The notes under the pieces were generated by a model. It did not search any database, was not told the origin of the DNA, and was given only the letters and a program-made list of their open reading frames with translations. From Gemmatimonadota bacterium (lineage in GTDB: Bacteria > JAAXHH01), in contig VXRC01000042.1 in assembly GCA_009838645.1 (NCBI GenBank), forward strand, positions 23,276 through 87,275: a DNA stretch of 64,000 nucleotides, given 5' to 3'. The position numbers were made by a program, and so were the translations under genes. Below, in pieces: positions 35,671 through 44,441 of this stretch. Within the stretch, counting starts at the first letter, position 1; each line of letters begins with the position of its first letter.

Positions 35671-37305
35671 ATGACCGGAAACGAAGCGATTGCGAAGATC
35701 CTGAAGGCGGAGGGGCTGGACTGGTTCAGCTGTTTTCCCCACCATCCACTCATCGACGCCTGCGCGATCGAGGGCCTGCGTCCCATTCTCTGCCGACAGG
35801 AACGGGCCGGCGTCAACATCGCGGATGGATTCAGCCGGATTCGGAACGGGAAAACCATCGGCGTCTTCATGATGCAGATGGGACCGGGCGCAGAGAACGC
35901 CTTCGGCGGGGTGGCCCAGGCCTACGCGGATTCGGTGCCCGTCCTGCTGCTGCCCGGTGGCCCGCCGCGGTCCCGCGCGGGCGCCGACCTTGCCTTCGAA
36001 TCGGTGGAAAACTACCGGGGCATCACCAAGTGGGTCTCTAACATCAACTCGGCGGCCCGGATTCCAGAAATGATGGGGCGGGCGTACAGCCTGCTGAAGC
36101 AGGGCAAGCCGGGGCCGGTCATGCTGGAGATCCCAGGGGACGTGGGAGAGGAGGAGATCCCTGACGACGCCTTTGACTACACCCCCGTAAAACCGTTTAA
36201 AAGCGGCGCATCGCCCGAGGACGTCCGGGATCTGGTTTCGGCCCTGCTGAACTCCGGATGCCCGGTCATCAGCGCCGGCCAGGGCGTGCTGTACGCCGAG
36301 GCCACCGATGCGTTGATCGAGTTCGCCGAATGGACGAAGACCCCGGTCATGACCACGCTGGCCGGCAAGAGCGCATTCCCCGAAACCCATCCCCTGTCCC
36401 TGGGAACGGGAGCGGCTTCCCATTCCCTCATGGTGGCGGAATACCTGAAGAAGACCGATTTCTTCTTCGGCATCGGCACAAGCATGACTTCAGGGTTCAA
36501 GTCGGATGTGCCGGCAGGCGCCGCGCTCGCCCAGTGCGTCGTCAGCCACGGGGACCTGAACAAGGAGCACCGCGTCGACCACGGCGCGGTGGGCGACGCG
36601 GGGGTGGTGCTTCGGCAACTGGTCGAGGAAGCGAAACGCCAGCTCGACGGGCGGCCCCGGGACGATGAACGGGGCGATATCGCGGAGATCGCCCGGCTGA
36701 AGCAGGCGTGGCTGGCCGAATGGGAACCGCGGTTCCGCTCCGTTGAGGTGCCCCTGAGCCCGTACCGCGTGTTCCGAGAGATCGCGGGGGTGGTGGATGC
36801 GGCGCGCACGATCATCACCCACGACTCCGGCTATCCGCGGGAGCAACTCGCGCCCTTCTGGGAGACCGATACACCCCGGGGTTACATCGGCTGGGGCGCT
36901 TCCACGCAACTGGGTTACGGGCTGGGACTGGCCATCGGCGCCAAGATCGCCGACCCGGAGAAACAGGTCGTCAACGTCATGGGCGACGCCGCTTTCGGCA
37001 TGGCCGGCCTGGACGTGGAGACCGCCGTGCGTTCGGAGATCCCCATCATCACGGTGATCCTGAACAACGGGGTCATGACCCATTACGACCACCACATGGC
37101 CTACGCGTCGGAACGCTGGGGGAGCAACCGCCTGGGCGGGGATTACGCCGCCATCGGAGCCGGGCTGGGCGCTTACGCGGAGAAGGTGACGACGCCCGAC
37201 CAGATCGCCCCGGCGATCCGGCGGGCGGTGGAAGCCAACCGCGAAGGCCGGCCGGCGGTCATCGAGACGATCACCAAGGTGGAAGAGCACACGTCCAGGT
37301 ATTAG
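35671..37305 (+). CDS. Thiamine-diphosphate-dependent enzyme (acetolactate synthase / 2-hydroxyacyl lyase superfamily)
   Basis: This 544-residue protein has three domains: an N-terminal PYR domain with the activating Glu in CRQERAGVNIADGFSRI, a central domain, and a C-terminal PP domain. The PP domain has the GDG-like motif MGDAAFGMAGLDVETAV, then VILNNG, the cofactor diphosphate/Mg site. The superfamily includes acetolactate synthase, oxalyl-CoA decarboxylase and 2-hydroxyacyl-CoA lyase. No FAD-type loop could be assigned. Its place 10 bp after two PhyH genes suggests carboligation or cleavage of a hydroxylated substrate. It is followed by an M81 gene after 19 bp. Confidence 0.85.
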   Translation: MTGNEAIAKILKAEGLDWFSCFPHHPLIDACAIEGLRPILCRQERAGVNIADGFSRIRNGKTIGVFMMQMGPGAENAFGGVAQAYADSVPVLLLPGGPPRSRAGADLAFESVENYRGITKWVSNINSAARIPEMMGRAYSLLKQGKPGPVMLEIPGDVGEEEIPDDAFDYTPVKPFKSGASPEDVRDLVSALLNSGCPVISAGQGVLYAEATDALIEFAEWTKTPVMTTLAGKSAFPETHPLSLGTGAASHSLMVAEYLKKTDFFFGIGTSMTSGFKSDVPAGAALAQCVVSHGDLNKEHRVDHGAVGDAGVVLRQLVEEAKRQLDGRPRDDERGDIAEIARLKQAWLAEWEPRFRSVEVPLSPYRVFREIAGVVDAARTIITHDSGYPREQLAPFWETDTPRGYIGWGASTQLGYGLGLAIGAKIADPEKQVVNVMGDAAFGMAGLDVETAVRSEIPIITVILNNGVMTHYDHHMAYASERWGSNRLGGDYAAIGAGLGAYAEKVTTPDQIAPAIRRAVEANREGRPAVIETITKVEEHTSRY

Positions 37306-37324
37306 AACTAACTACCGGAGCGCC

Positions 37325-38791
37325 ATGCCCAGGATCCTGATCGGCACCTTCTTCCAGGAAACCAACGACTTCCATCCCAACGATACGGTGTACGAGGACT
37401 TCAGTATCCTGCGTGGCCGAGAGATGCTGGAGGGTCCGGTCGGCCTTGAGGACCTGGACAGCCTGGGTGGCGTGGTCGGTGGGGCCGTCCATACCCTTTC
37501 CGCCCGGAATGACGTGGAAATCGTGCCCACCTACAGCGCCGCCATGGGCGCGGGCGGCACGATCACGCAGGCGTGCTTCGAGCGGACCGCGTCGGAGTTG
37601 CTCGACGTGATCGAACGGCACAGGGCCGGTGCCGACGGCGTGTACCTGAACCTGCACGGCGCCATGGCCGCGGAAATCGAAAAGGATCCGGAAGGATACG
37701 TCCTGCAGGAGGTGCGCCGGATCGTCGGACCCCACGTGCCCGTGGTCGCTTCCTTCGACATGCACGGCACAATCACCCGACGCATGCTGTCCCACATGGA
37801 CGGCTGCGCCATCCTGCACACCTATCCCCACATCGACTGGTACGAAACGGGCGCCCGGGCCGCCGGGGTGCTGCTGCGCATCCTCGACGGGGCCCGGCCC
37901 GTGATCGCCAGCGTGTATACGCCCACCATGGTCAGAGGCGACGAACTCAAGACGGCCACCGGCGTGCACGGCACGTTCATCCGGTACCTGGAGCGCCTGG
38001 AGGAACGGGACGAAGTACTCGCCGGGGGGATCATGCTGGGCCACCCGCCGACGGACTGCCCGGAACAGGGCTCCCGCGTCGTCGTGATCACGGACGGCAA
38101 CCGGAACCTGGCGGTGCGGGAGGCCCTGCATATCGGCCGGAGCTTTTGGAACATGCGGTCCCACATGCAGTGCGTGCTGCACAGTGTAGAGGAGGGCATC
38201 CGCATCGCCGCGCAGGCGAAAGGAACGGTCGTTTTCGCCGATGCGGCCGACGCCACCAGTTCGGGCGCGCCGGGCACAAGCAACACCATCCTGAAGGGGT
38301 TCCTCGGGAGCGATTATCGCGGCTGTGTGCTGTTCCCCATCCGCGACGATCCCGCGGTCGCGCGCGCCATGGATGCGGGCGTCGGACAGACTATTACCGT
38401 CCCCCTGGGCGGAACGCGGGACCCCCGCTTTACCCCGGTGGAAGTCACCGCGACGGTCGAAGTACTGGACCGGCGGGACGACGTTCCCATCGCGGTGCTG
38501 CAGTGCCGGAACATCACGATTTTCCTGGCGGCTTCCGGTCCCCTGCTGTGCGACCGGTGGATGTATCCCGCCTTCGGCCAGGACCCGAAACGCTTCGACG
38601 TCGTGGTCAAGAAGCTGCCCCATACGCCGGACGAGTGGTACGACGACTGGGCGGAACGAACCCTCACCATCGATTCGCCGGGGGCGGCGAGCCCCAACAT
38701 CCCCACGCTTGGCCACCAGTACGTCCCCCGACCCATCTATCCCCTCGACCCCGACATGACCTTCACGCCGGAAGTGGAGGTGATCGAATAA
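37325..38791 (+). CDS. M81 family metallopeptidase (MlrC/DUF1485-like)
   Basis: The 488-residue protein matches the MlrC family, named for the last step of microcystin breakdown but widely found in bacteria of other lifestyles. It starts PRILIGTFFQETNDFHPNDT, continues with YLNLHGAMAAEIEKDPEGYVLQEVR and ASFDMHGTITRRMLSHMDG, where Asp and His are likely Zn ligands, and has the C-terminal DUF1485 part with the ADATSSGAPGTSN motif. The reaction is unknown outside microcystin degraders; hydrolysis of an amide is the best guess. CCGGAG precedes the ATG. It probably belongs to the PhyH-ThDP transcript. Confidence 0.85.
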   Translation: MPRILIGTFFQETNDFHPNDTVYEDFSILRGREMLEGPVGLEDLDSLGGVVGGAVHTLSARNDVEIVPTYSAAMGAGGTITQACFERTASELLDVIERHRAGADGVYLNLHGAMAAEIEKDPEGYVLQEVRRIVGPHVPVVASFDMHGTITRRMLSHMDGCAILHTYPHIDWYETGARAAGVLLRILDGARPVIASVYTPTMVRGDELKTATGVHGTFIRYLERLEERDEVLAGGIMLGHPPTDCPEQGSRVVVITDGNRNLAVREALHIGRSFWNMRSHMQCVLHSVEEGIRIAAQAKGTVVFADAADATSSGAPGTSNTILKGFLGSDYRGCVLFPIRDDPAVARAMDAGVGQTITVPLGGTRDPRFTPVEVTATVEVLDRRDDVPIAVLQCRNITIFLAASGPLLCDRWMYPAFGQDPKRFDVVVKKLPHTPDEWYDDWAERTLTIDSPGAASPNIPTLGHQYVPRPIYPLDPDMTFTPEVEVIE

Positions 38792-38837
38792 AGCCGCACG
38801 CCTGTCTTCTCGTAGCGGTCCCTCCCGCGGGGAAGGC

Positions 38838-39770
38838 ATGAACCGTCACGTCACCAGCGGCCGCTGGGGCCTGGGGCTGGTCCTCAGCCTGTTCACGATC
38901 TTTGTATGGGGCGGACTGCCCATCGTCCTGAAAATCATGCTGATCAGCCTGGACGCCTTCACGATGACGTGGTACCGGTTCGTCGTCGCGGCCGCGTTGA
39001 TGGCGCTGATCGTGTACCGGCAGGGTCATTTCGCCCTGGTCCGTCGACTCAAGGGCGGTTACGTACTGGTCTTCCTCGCGGCGGTGCTCGGGTTCAGCTG
39101 CGCGTACGTGTTCTATCCCCAGAGCCTGCAGTACATCTCGCCCAGCGCCGCACAGGTAGTCAACCAGATCTCACTGCTGTTCCTGCTGCTGGGCGCCATG
39201 CTGCTCTTTCATGAACGGATGACCCTGATCCAGGTCCTGGGCCTCCTGCTGCTCACGGGCGGGATCGTGCTGTTCTTCAACGAGGAACTGGCGGAACTCC
39301 TGTCCGGTGACAGCGCCATGATACCGGGCATTTTGTGGGTGACGGTGGCCGCGCTGGCGCTGTCGACATATACCCTCACCCAGAAGCAGTTGCTGCAGAT
39401 CCTGCCCACGTCCGTCATCCTGTTCCTGATCTACCTGATCGGTTCGTTTTTAATCCTGCCCTTCGTTCGATTCGAATCGCTGCTGGCGCAGGACGCCCGG
39501 CAGATGATCCTGCTCAACGCTTCGGCGGTGATCTCGCTCGTCGCCTTCGTTACGCTGGTGGAATCACTGAAACACCTCGAGGTATTCCGGGTCAGCATGG
39601 TCCTGGCGGCCGTGCCCATGGTCACCGTCGTGGACATGATGATCCTGGCGCCGCTCCTTCCCGGCCTGTTGCAGCCGGAACACCTGAATCTGCTCAGCAT
39701 ATCGGGCGCCTTACTCGTCGTCATCGGGTCCATACTCGGCAACCTGCGGCGGTCTGTGAAGTCCGGGTAA
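38838..39770 (+). CDS. EamA/DMT-superfamily transporter
   Basis: The 310-residue protein has about ten hydrophobic helices in two EamA repeats: LVLSLFTIFVWGGLPIVLKI opens the first, and the second starts near IPGILWVTVAALALSTYTLTQ. Drug/metabolite transporters of this type move amino acids, sugars or metabolites, mostly outward. It lies 46 bp after the M81 gene on the same strand and may export or import the pathway's small molecule. A tight substrate assignment is not possible. Confidence 0.85.
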   Translation: MNRHVTSGRWGLGLVLSLFTIFVWGGLPIVLKIMLISLDAFTMTWYRFVVAAALMALIVYRQGHFALVRRLKGGYVLVFLAAVLGFSCAYVFYPQSLQYISPSAAQVVNQISLLFLLLGAMLLFHERMTLIQVLGLLLLTGGIVLFFNEELAELLSGDSAMIPGILWVTVAALALSTYTLTQKQLLQILPTSVILFLIYLIGSFLILPFVRFESLLAQDARQMILLNASAVISLVAFVTLVESLKHLEVFRVSMVLAAVPMVTVVDMMILAPLLPGLLQPEHLNLLSISGALLVVIGSILGNLRRSVKSG

Positions 39771-39898
39771 CCGAATACCGCGCGGTTCCGCTACGACCAT
39801 GCGGGACGGGCAGCCCGGCCGAGTCCGCACAGGTCGCAAGGCCCGGCCACGACCGTGCCGGCCGGAGTAGCTTATCTTCGACGAAAGGAGCCGTTACC

Positions 39899-40414
39899 GT
39901 GAAACCCCTCCTGGTCATGGGCCTTAGGACCCTGGCCCACCTGGACGCGAAAGAAACCATGTACGAACAGATCGACCGGGACGATATCCAGGCGTCGGGA
40001 CGATTCCCGGTGGAGCACCTCGAAGTCATCGCCGGCGGATTTGCGCTTGGGATCCTGTCCAGCCACGGCATTGCGCGCATCGAGCGGGTGATCGACCACC
40101 TGGGATGGTCCTGCCTGTTTCCGACGGAACACCTGATCTCATCGGATCCACTGGACCGAAAGGACGCGACAAACTGGGAAGGATGGCGGCGGGAATACGA
40201 AGTGCGGGGGCTTGCGCTGCACACGGTGGTCGATATCGGCGAGGTGCTGGTGCGCAACCTCGCCGGTTCGTCCGTCTTCGTGGATGTGGAAAAGTACTAC
40301 GTCACCGCGGACGCGGACGTATGCATCGAGGGAGCGACGGGCATCTCGGCCCTGGACCAGACACGGGCTTACCGCCAGGCCGTCGGGAGTCCGCGGAACC
40401 GTAAGGGTCGTTAA
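39899..40414 (+). CDS. Conserved-looking protein of unknown function (171 aa)
   Basis: I do not recognise this protein. It starts with GTG 39899 preceded by a good AAAGGAG and reads MKPLLVMGLRTLAHLDAKET at the N-terminus. It has no signal peptide, no long hydrophobic segment and no Cys-pair motif. Several segments have a regular alpha/beta pattern (VEHLEVIAGGFALGILSSHGIARIERVIDHLG, then LALHTVVDIGEVLVRNLAG), and codon use looks like the neighbours. It is 128 bp after the DMT transporter and convergent with the M20 gene. Expression is plausible; function is open. Confidence 0.6.
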   Translation: MKPLLVMGLRTLAHLDAKETMYEQIDRDDIQASGRFPVEHLEVIAGGFALGILSSHGIARIERVIDHLGWSCLFPTEHLISSDPLDRKDATNWEGWRREYEVRGLALHTVVDIGEVLVRNLAGSSVFVDVEKYYVTADADVCIEGATGISALDQTRAYRQAVGSPRNRKGR

Positions 40415-40438
40415 GACTAACGTACCCCCGTCGCGCGG

Positions 40439-41773
40439 CTACCGATCGGACCGCGGCGCCCGGGCGTTCAGGAACTCCAGCACCAGGTGGGTCATCACGC
40501 GCATGCCCACTCCCACGGATCCGCTGTCCGCCGTCATGGTCGGGGTGTGCAGTCCGCCCGAAGGCTGGCCTGGTTTGGTGGTACCGAGCCGGTAGAAGAA
40601 TCCGGGAATCTCGTTGGCGAAATAGGCGAAGTCCTCGCCGCCCATGGTCGGGGGCAGTTCGAGCACCTGCTCGACGCCGGGCGCACCCGTCAGGTAGCCG
40701 GCCATTTCTCGGGACAGGCCCGGGTCGTTGATCACGGAAGGGGTCCCGCGGTCGTAGTCAAGTACGAAGGAACCGCCATAGGCCGCGGTTATGCCTTCCA
40801 GGATGGATTTCATCCGGCGCTCCACCGTGTCCCTCACCACGGGATTGTAGGTGCGCACCGTCCCCTCGAGATGGACTTCCCGGGGAATGATGTTAAAGCG
40901 CTCGCCGCCGCGGAAGATACCCACCGTGACCACACTGGGCTCGAGGGGCGACAGGGTGCGCGACCGGATCGTCTGCAGGGCGAATACGATCTCGGAAGCC
41001 ATGACGACCGGGTCGATGCCCTCTTCGGGACGGGCGCCGTGGGCCTGCTTACCCCGGACTTTGATGGTGAAATGATCCACGGCGGCGAAGGCCGGCCCGA
41101 TGGTGTATCCGACGGTGCCCACGTCGAGGGAGGGCAGCGCATGGAGACCGAAAATCGCCTCGGGCGCGGGGTTTTCGAGCACTTTCTCGCGCACCATCAG
41201 GTCCGCGCCGCCCTCTTCACCGGGAGGCGCGCCTTCTTCCGCCGGCTGGAAGATGAACTTGACGGTGCCGGGCAGGTCGTCCTTCATCTCGGCCAGCACG
41301 GAAGCGACGCCCATTTGTACAGCGGTGTGTACATCGTGGCCGCAGGCGTGCATGACGCCCACTTCCTGGCCCAGGTAGGTCGTCCGCACGGTCGACCGGA
41401 AAGGCAATACCGTCTCCTCCGTCACGGGCAGCGCGTCCATGTCCGCCCGGATGGCCACCACCGGACCCGGCCGGCCGCCTTTAAGCACGCCCACCACGCC
41501 GGTATGGGCGACGCCGGTCCGGATCTCGATGCCGAGTGCGGTGAGATGATCCGCCACCAGCGCCGCCGTCTTGAACTCCCGGTTGCTCAGTTCCGGGTTC
41601 CGGTGGATATGCTCTCGCATGCGGATGGCTTCCGTCCGGTGCTTCGCCACCAGAGCGGCCACGTTTTCCTGCCGGGCGGCCACGTTATCCTGCTGGGCGG
41701 CCGCGGGCAGCGGCATGTTCGTGACAGACAACATGCCCAGGATGAGCAGCGCCCGCGTCAGTCTTCTCGGCAT
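40439..41773 (-). CDS. M20 family amidohydrolase (N-acyl-amino acid hydrolase-like), exported
   Basis: This 444-residue dinuclear-metal hydrolase has a signal peptide (about residues 1-26, ending AAAQ). The M20D motifs are HIHRNPELS, IRADMDALPV, MHACGHDVHTA, FQPAEEG (catalytic Glu-Glu) and a C-terminal TMGGEDFAYFANEIPGFFYRLG. The dimerisation domain is inserted between about 220 and 330. It should cleave N-acyl-amino acids, hippurate or similar amides in the periplasm. A short VAARQENVAA repeat follows the signal peptide. It begins 10 bp after the stop of the unknown large protein upstream. Confidence 0.88.
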   Translation of the reverse strand: MPRRLTRALLILGMLSVTNMPLPAAAQQDNVAARQENVAALVAKHRTEAIRMREHIHRNPELSNREFKTAALVADHLTALGIEIRTGVAHTGVVGVLKGGRPGPVVAIRADMDALPVTEETVLPFRSTVRTTYLGQEVGVMHACGHDVHTAVQMGVASVLAEMKDDLPGTVKFIFQPAEEGAPPGEEGGADLMVREKVLENPAPEAIFGLHALPSLDVGTVGYTIGPAFAAVDHFTIKVRGKQAHGARPEEGIDPVVMASEIVFALQTIRSRTLSPLEPSVVTVGIFRGGERFNIIPREVHLEGTVRTYNPVVRDTVERRMKSILEGITAAYGGSFVLDYDRGTPSVINDPGLSREMAGYLTGAPGVEQVLELPPTMGGEDFAYFANEIPGFFYRLGTTKPGQPSGGLHTPTMTADSGSVGVGMRVMTHLVLEFLNARAPRSDR

Positions 41774-41783
41774 AAGGTCTTTC

Positions 41784-43547
41784 CTACCTCTCCCAGGGAA
41801 ATTCGAAGGACGGCCGGTTGGCGTAACGGTCCATGGACACGCGCAGCCTGCTGCCGCATCCCGGCTCTAGCGTCACCGTAAAACTGCTGCCGTCGACCGG
41901 GGTTGACCCGCTTTCGCCATCCACTTCCAGGATCTGATGCTCCCCGTAAGCGCCGCCCTGGACGGTCACGGTACGAGAGGAGACCTGGTTGGTATTGACC
42001 AGCGTGACCACCGCGCTGTCGTCGTGAAGCTCTTCCACGAGTGCGCCTACGTCTTCCGGCATTCCCGGACGTACGCGCGCCGGATCGAAATACCGGAACC
42101 GGCAGTGCAGGGGGTGGCCCAGGTGCCCGGTGGGCATGCCACCGAGCATGAGCCGGATCAGGGCGTCCACCGCCGCGGGATTCGTGCCGTTCATGTCGTC
42201 CGATAATCGCGTATCCGGCGTGGACAGGTCGTTCCGCATCCTTTCCATCTTCGAACGAACGGTCGAGATGTCCTCCAGCAGCGCCTCTTCCGGATAGTCC
42301 GGGTTCTGCCCTTCCAGGAAGGCGATCCAGCCCTCCATGGGTACCCGTTCGAGATCGCGGCGGTCCATGGACCAGTAGTAGACCTGCTCCGCGCCCACGT
42401 CGAAGGGTTCGGGACGGTAGTCGTACCAGCCGTCATCGCCGTGCATGCGGGGATAGAGCGTCCGGCCGTTCTCGACCGTGCTGTTCGCGTTGACGCCGTC
42501 GATGACGCCGCGCCAGGTGTCGACGTATTTCTGGTCGCCGGTCAGCAGCAGCCCGTTGCCGAAACTCCAGTGAGCCCGGATCAGGAAGTAGGGCCGGTGC
42601 GCTGTCTCGCCGGTCTGGGGCACGATCGTCGAGAATCCCCACCCGTACGCCCCGCCGTACCATCTTCCGCCGCACTCCCCGCCGATGCTCCCGTCCAGTC
42701 CGATATTGGAGGGGATGATCCCGTTGTTCTTTTCGGTGCGCTCCACCCAGGCGTCGATGTAGTCCTTCGTCCAGTCATAGTACCTTTCATCGCCGTCGAT
42801 CATGTAGGCGTTCAGGGTCATCGTGGTTACGCCCATATTTAGTGGATGATCGCCTGCCACATCGTTATAGTCCTTGAAGTGGGCGACCATCTCCTCGTAG
42901 TTCCGTTCCCCGTGCCCCAGCCTGAAACGGCCCTCGACCTCGATGGAATCGCCGGCCCAGTCGAGCCCCGTGGCCTTGCGCAGCATCGGCCCCCGGCTTC
43001 CGTTGAACATGCTCTTGATCACGCGGTGCTCGGGGATCCAGTTGTCGGCGATAGGATCGTCGCCCATGTAGAAGCCGCAGAATCGCCGGGTGCGGTCCAC
43101 GAACTTCTTGTCGCGGGAGTCACACAGGCCCTCGAGGAAGAAGGCCGTGAAGCCCTCGCCGTTGTGCATCCAGTCGAACATCGTGGGGAACTCCTTGAAA
43201 TACATGCCGTCCCGGGCGAATTCGACCTCGGTGGTCTTCGCCTCCGTGTACTGCAGCAGGTGACCGTCCCACGCCTTCCTGTACAGGTCATATACGCGTT
43301 TGGTAGCGCCGAGCGCATAGAGCTCCGGCCAGTTCGCGAAGTTCTCGGCCGCATCGTCCGGTCCGTCGTCGCCGCCCCAGCGGGGCACGCAGAGCAGGTA
43401 CCCCCGCTCGTCGAAGTATTGATCGTAAAACGCTTCCACGGCCTCTTCCTGCTGTTTGATCAGGCTCAGTTCAAGCAAGGCCCAGGACGGAGGCGACATG
43501 GGCGAGGCGATACGCACGGTACGCCCACCGGTTGAGACGGCCGACAT
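41784..43547 (-). CDS. Large protein of unknown function, possible alpha/alpha-toroid fold
   Basis: I do not recognise a named family for this 587-residue protein. It is rich in Trp, Tyr and His in helical stretches (FDWMHNGEGFTAFFLEGL, MGVTTMTLNAYMIDGDERYYDWTKDYIDAWVERTEKNNGIIPSNIG), as in six-hairpin glycosidase-like proteins. The last ~110 residues look like a beta-sandwich, which commonly caps such catalytic toroids. No signal peptide is seen. AAAGGAA precedes the ATG. It is probably in one operon with the M20 hydrolase. A polysaccharide lyase or glycoside hydrolase relative is possible but unproven. Confidence 0.65.
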   Translation of the reverse strand: MSAVSTGGRTVRIASPMSPPSWALLELSLIKQQEEAVEAFYDQYFDERGYLLCVPRWGGDDGPDDAAENFANWPELYALGATKRVYDLYRKAWDGHLLQYTEAKTTEVEFARDGMYFKEFPTMFDWMHNGEGFTAFFLEGLCDSRDKKFVDRTRRFCGFYMGDDPIADNWIPEHRVIKSMFNGSRGPMLRKATGLDWAGDSIEVEGRFRLGHGERNYEEMVAHFKDYNDVAGDHPLNMGVTTMTLNAYMIDGDERYYDWTKDYIDAWVERTEKNNGIIPSNIGLDGSIGGECGGRWYGGAYGWGFSTIVPQTGETAHRPYFLIRAHWSFGNGLLLTGDQKYVDTWRGVIDGVNANSTVENGRTLYPRMHGDDGWYDYRPEPFDVGAEQVYYWSMDRRDLERVPMEGWIAFLEGQNPDYPEEALLEDISTVRSKMERMRNDLSTPDTRLSDDMNGTNPAAVDALIRLMLGGMPTGHLGHPLHCRFRYFDPARVRPGMPEDVGALVEELHDDSAVVTLVNTNQVSSRTVTVQGGAYGEHQILEVDGESGSTPVDGSSFTVTLEPGCGSRLRVSMDRYANRPSFEFPWER

Positions 43548-43628
43548 GGCAGTTCCTTTCTTTTGACGATGGGTAGTGTGAGTAGTGAAGGGGACCGCGG
43601 CAGCTTCTCTTCTGATGACTCCACGTAA

Positions 43629-44441
43629 TCAGGATGTCAGGCCGCGGCCGTATCGCTTGCTCCGCAGGACGCTTTCGTCGATAAACGCGAGCAGGTACTT
43701 GACTTCGTCGGTTTGCTCCACTTCCGCCGTCACCGCATTCACCGCCTGGGAGATATTGAGAGAGGACCGGTGGAGCAGGCGATAGGTCTGCTTGAGCGTA
43801 CGGATGGATTCGTCGGAGAATCCGCAGCGCTTCAGGCCGATGGTGTTGAGTGAAACGGGCTTGAGCGGATCGTGTCCATACTTGAAGTACGGGCAGATGT
43901 CCTTGGTCACCATGCCGCCGCCGCTGATGAAGGCGTTGCGGCCAATCCGGACGAACTGGTGGACGGCGACGAGCCCGCCCGTAATGGCAAAATCCTCTAT
44001 TTCCACGTGGCCGCCCAGTTGCGTGCCGTTGGCGAGGATCACCCGGTTGCCGATCACGCAGTCGTGGGCGACGTGCACATAGGCCATGACCAGGGTATCA
44101 CTGCCGATAACTGTCTTCCCCAACGCGCTCGTTCCGCGATTCAGCGTGGTGAACTCCCGGATGGAAGTCCGGTCTCCGATCTCCAGGATGGACTGCTCGC
44201 CGATGAATTTCTGATCCTGGGGGATCGACCCGACGACGGCCCCGTGATAGACCCTGCATTCCGCGCCGATTCGGGTATGGGCGCCGATCAGCGCGCTGGA
44301 TGCAATCTGGGTACCGGCCCCAATGGTCACGTTGGGTTCCACGATCGTGTAGGGACCGATGCTGCAGCCGGCGCCCAGCTCCGCGTCGGGATGCACGATG
44401 GCCGTGGGATGTATCTGAACTTCGGCGGTAATATCCGTCAC
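43629..44441 (-). CDS. lpxA: UDP-N-acetylglucosamine O-acyltransferase
   Basis: LpxA transfers an R-3-hydroxyacyl chain from ACP to UDP-GlcNAc, the first step of lipid A. The 270-residue protein has a left-handed beta-helix of hexapeptide repeats (IHPTAIVHPDAELGAGCSIGPYTIVEPNVTIGAGTQI and on) and the conserved HVAHDCVIGNRVILANGTQLGGHVEI with the catalytic His. The C-terminal helical domain is GLKRCGFSDESIRTLKQTYRLL. It starts with GTG whose bases overlap the lpxC/fabZ stop (GTGA). It is the last gene of the lipid A cluster here; lpxB is not in the window. Confidence 0.93.
   Translation of the reverse strand: MTDITAEVQIHPTAIVHPDAELGAGCSIGPYTIVEPNVTIGAGTQIASSALIGAHTRIGAECRVYHGAVVGSIPQDQKFIGEQSILEIGDRTSIREFTTLNRGTSALGKTVIGSDTLVMAYVHVAHDCVIGNRVILANGTQLGGHVEIEDFAITGGLVAVHQFVRIGRNAFISGGGMVTKDICPYFKYGHDPLKPVSLNTIGLKRCGFSDESIRTLKQTYRLLHRSSLNISQAVNAVTAEVEQTDEVKYLLAFIDESVLRSKRYGRGLTS

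Noticed and set aside
37271-38839. A 522-codon minus-strand frame opposite the M81 gene
   Set aside because: The plus-strand M81 protein has family motifs throughout; the minus frame has none and no ribosome site.
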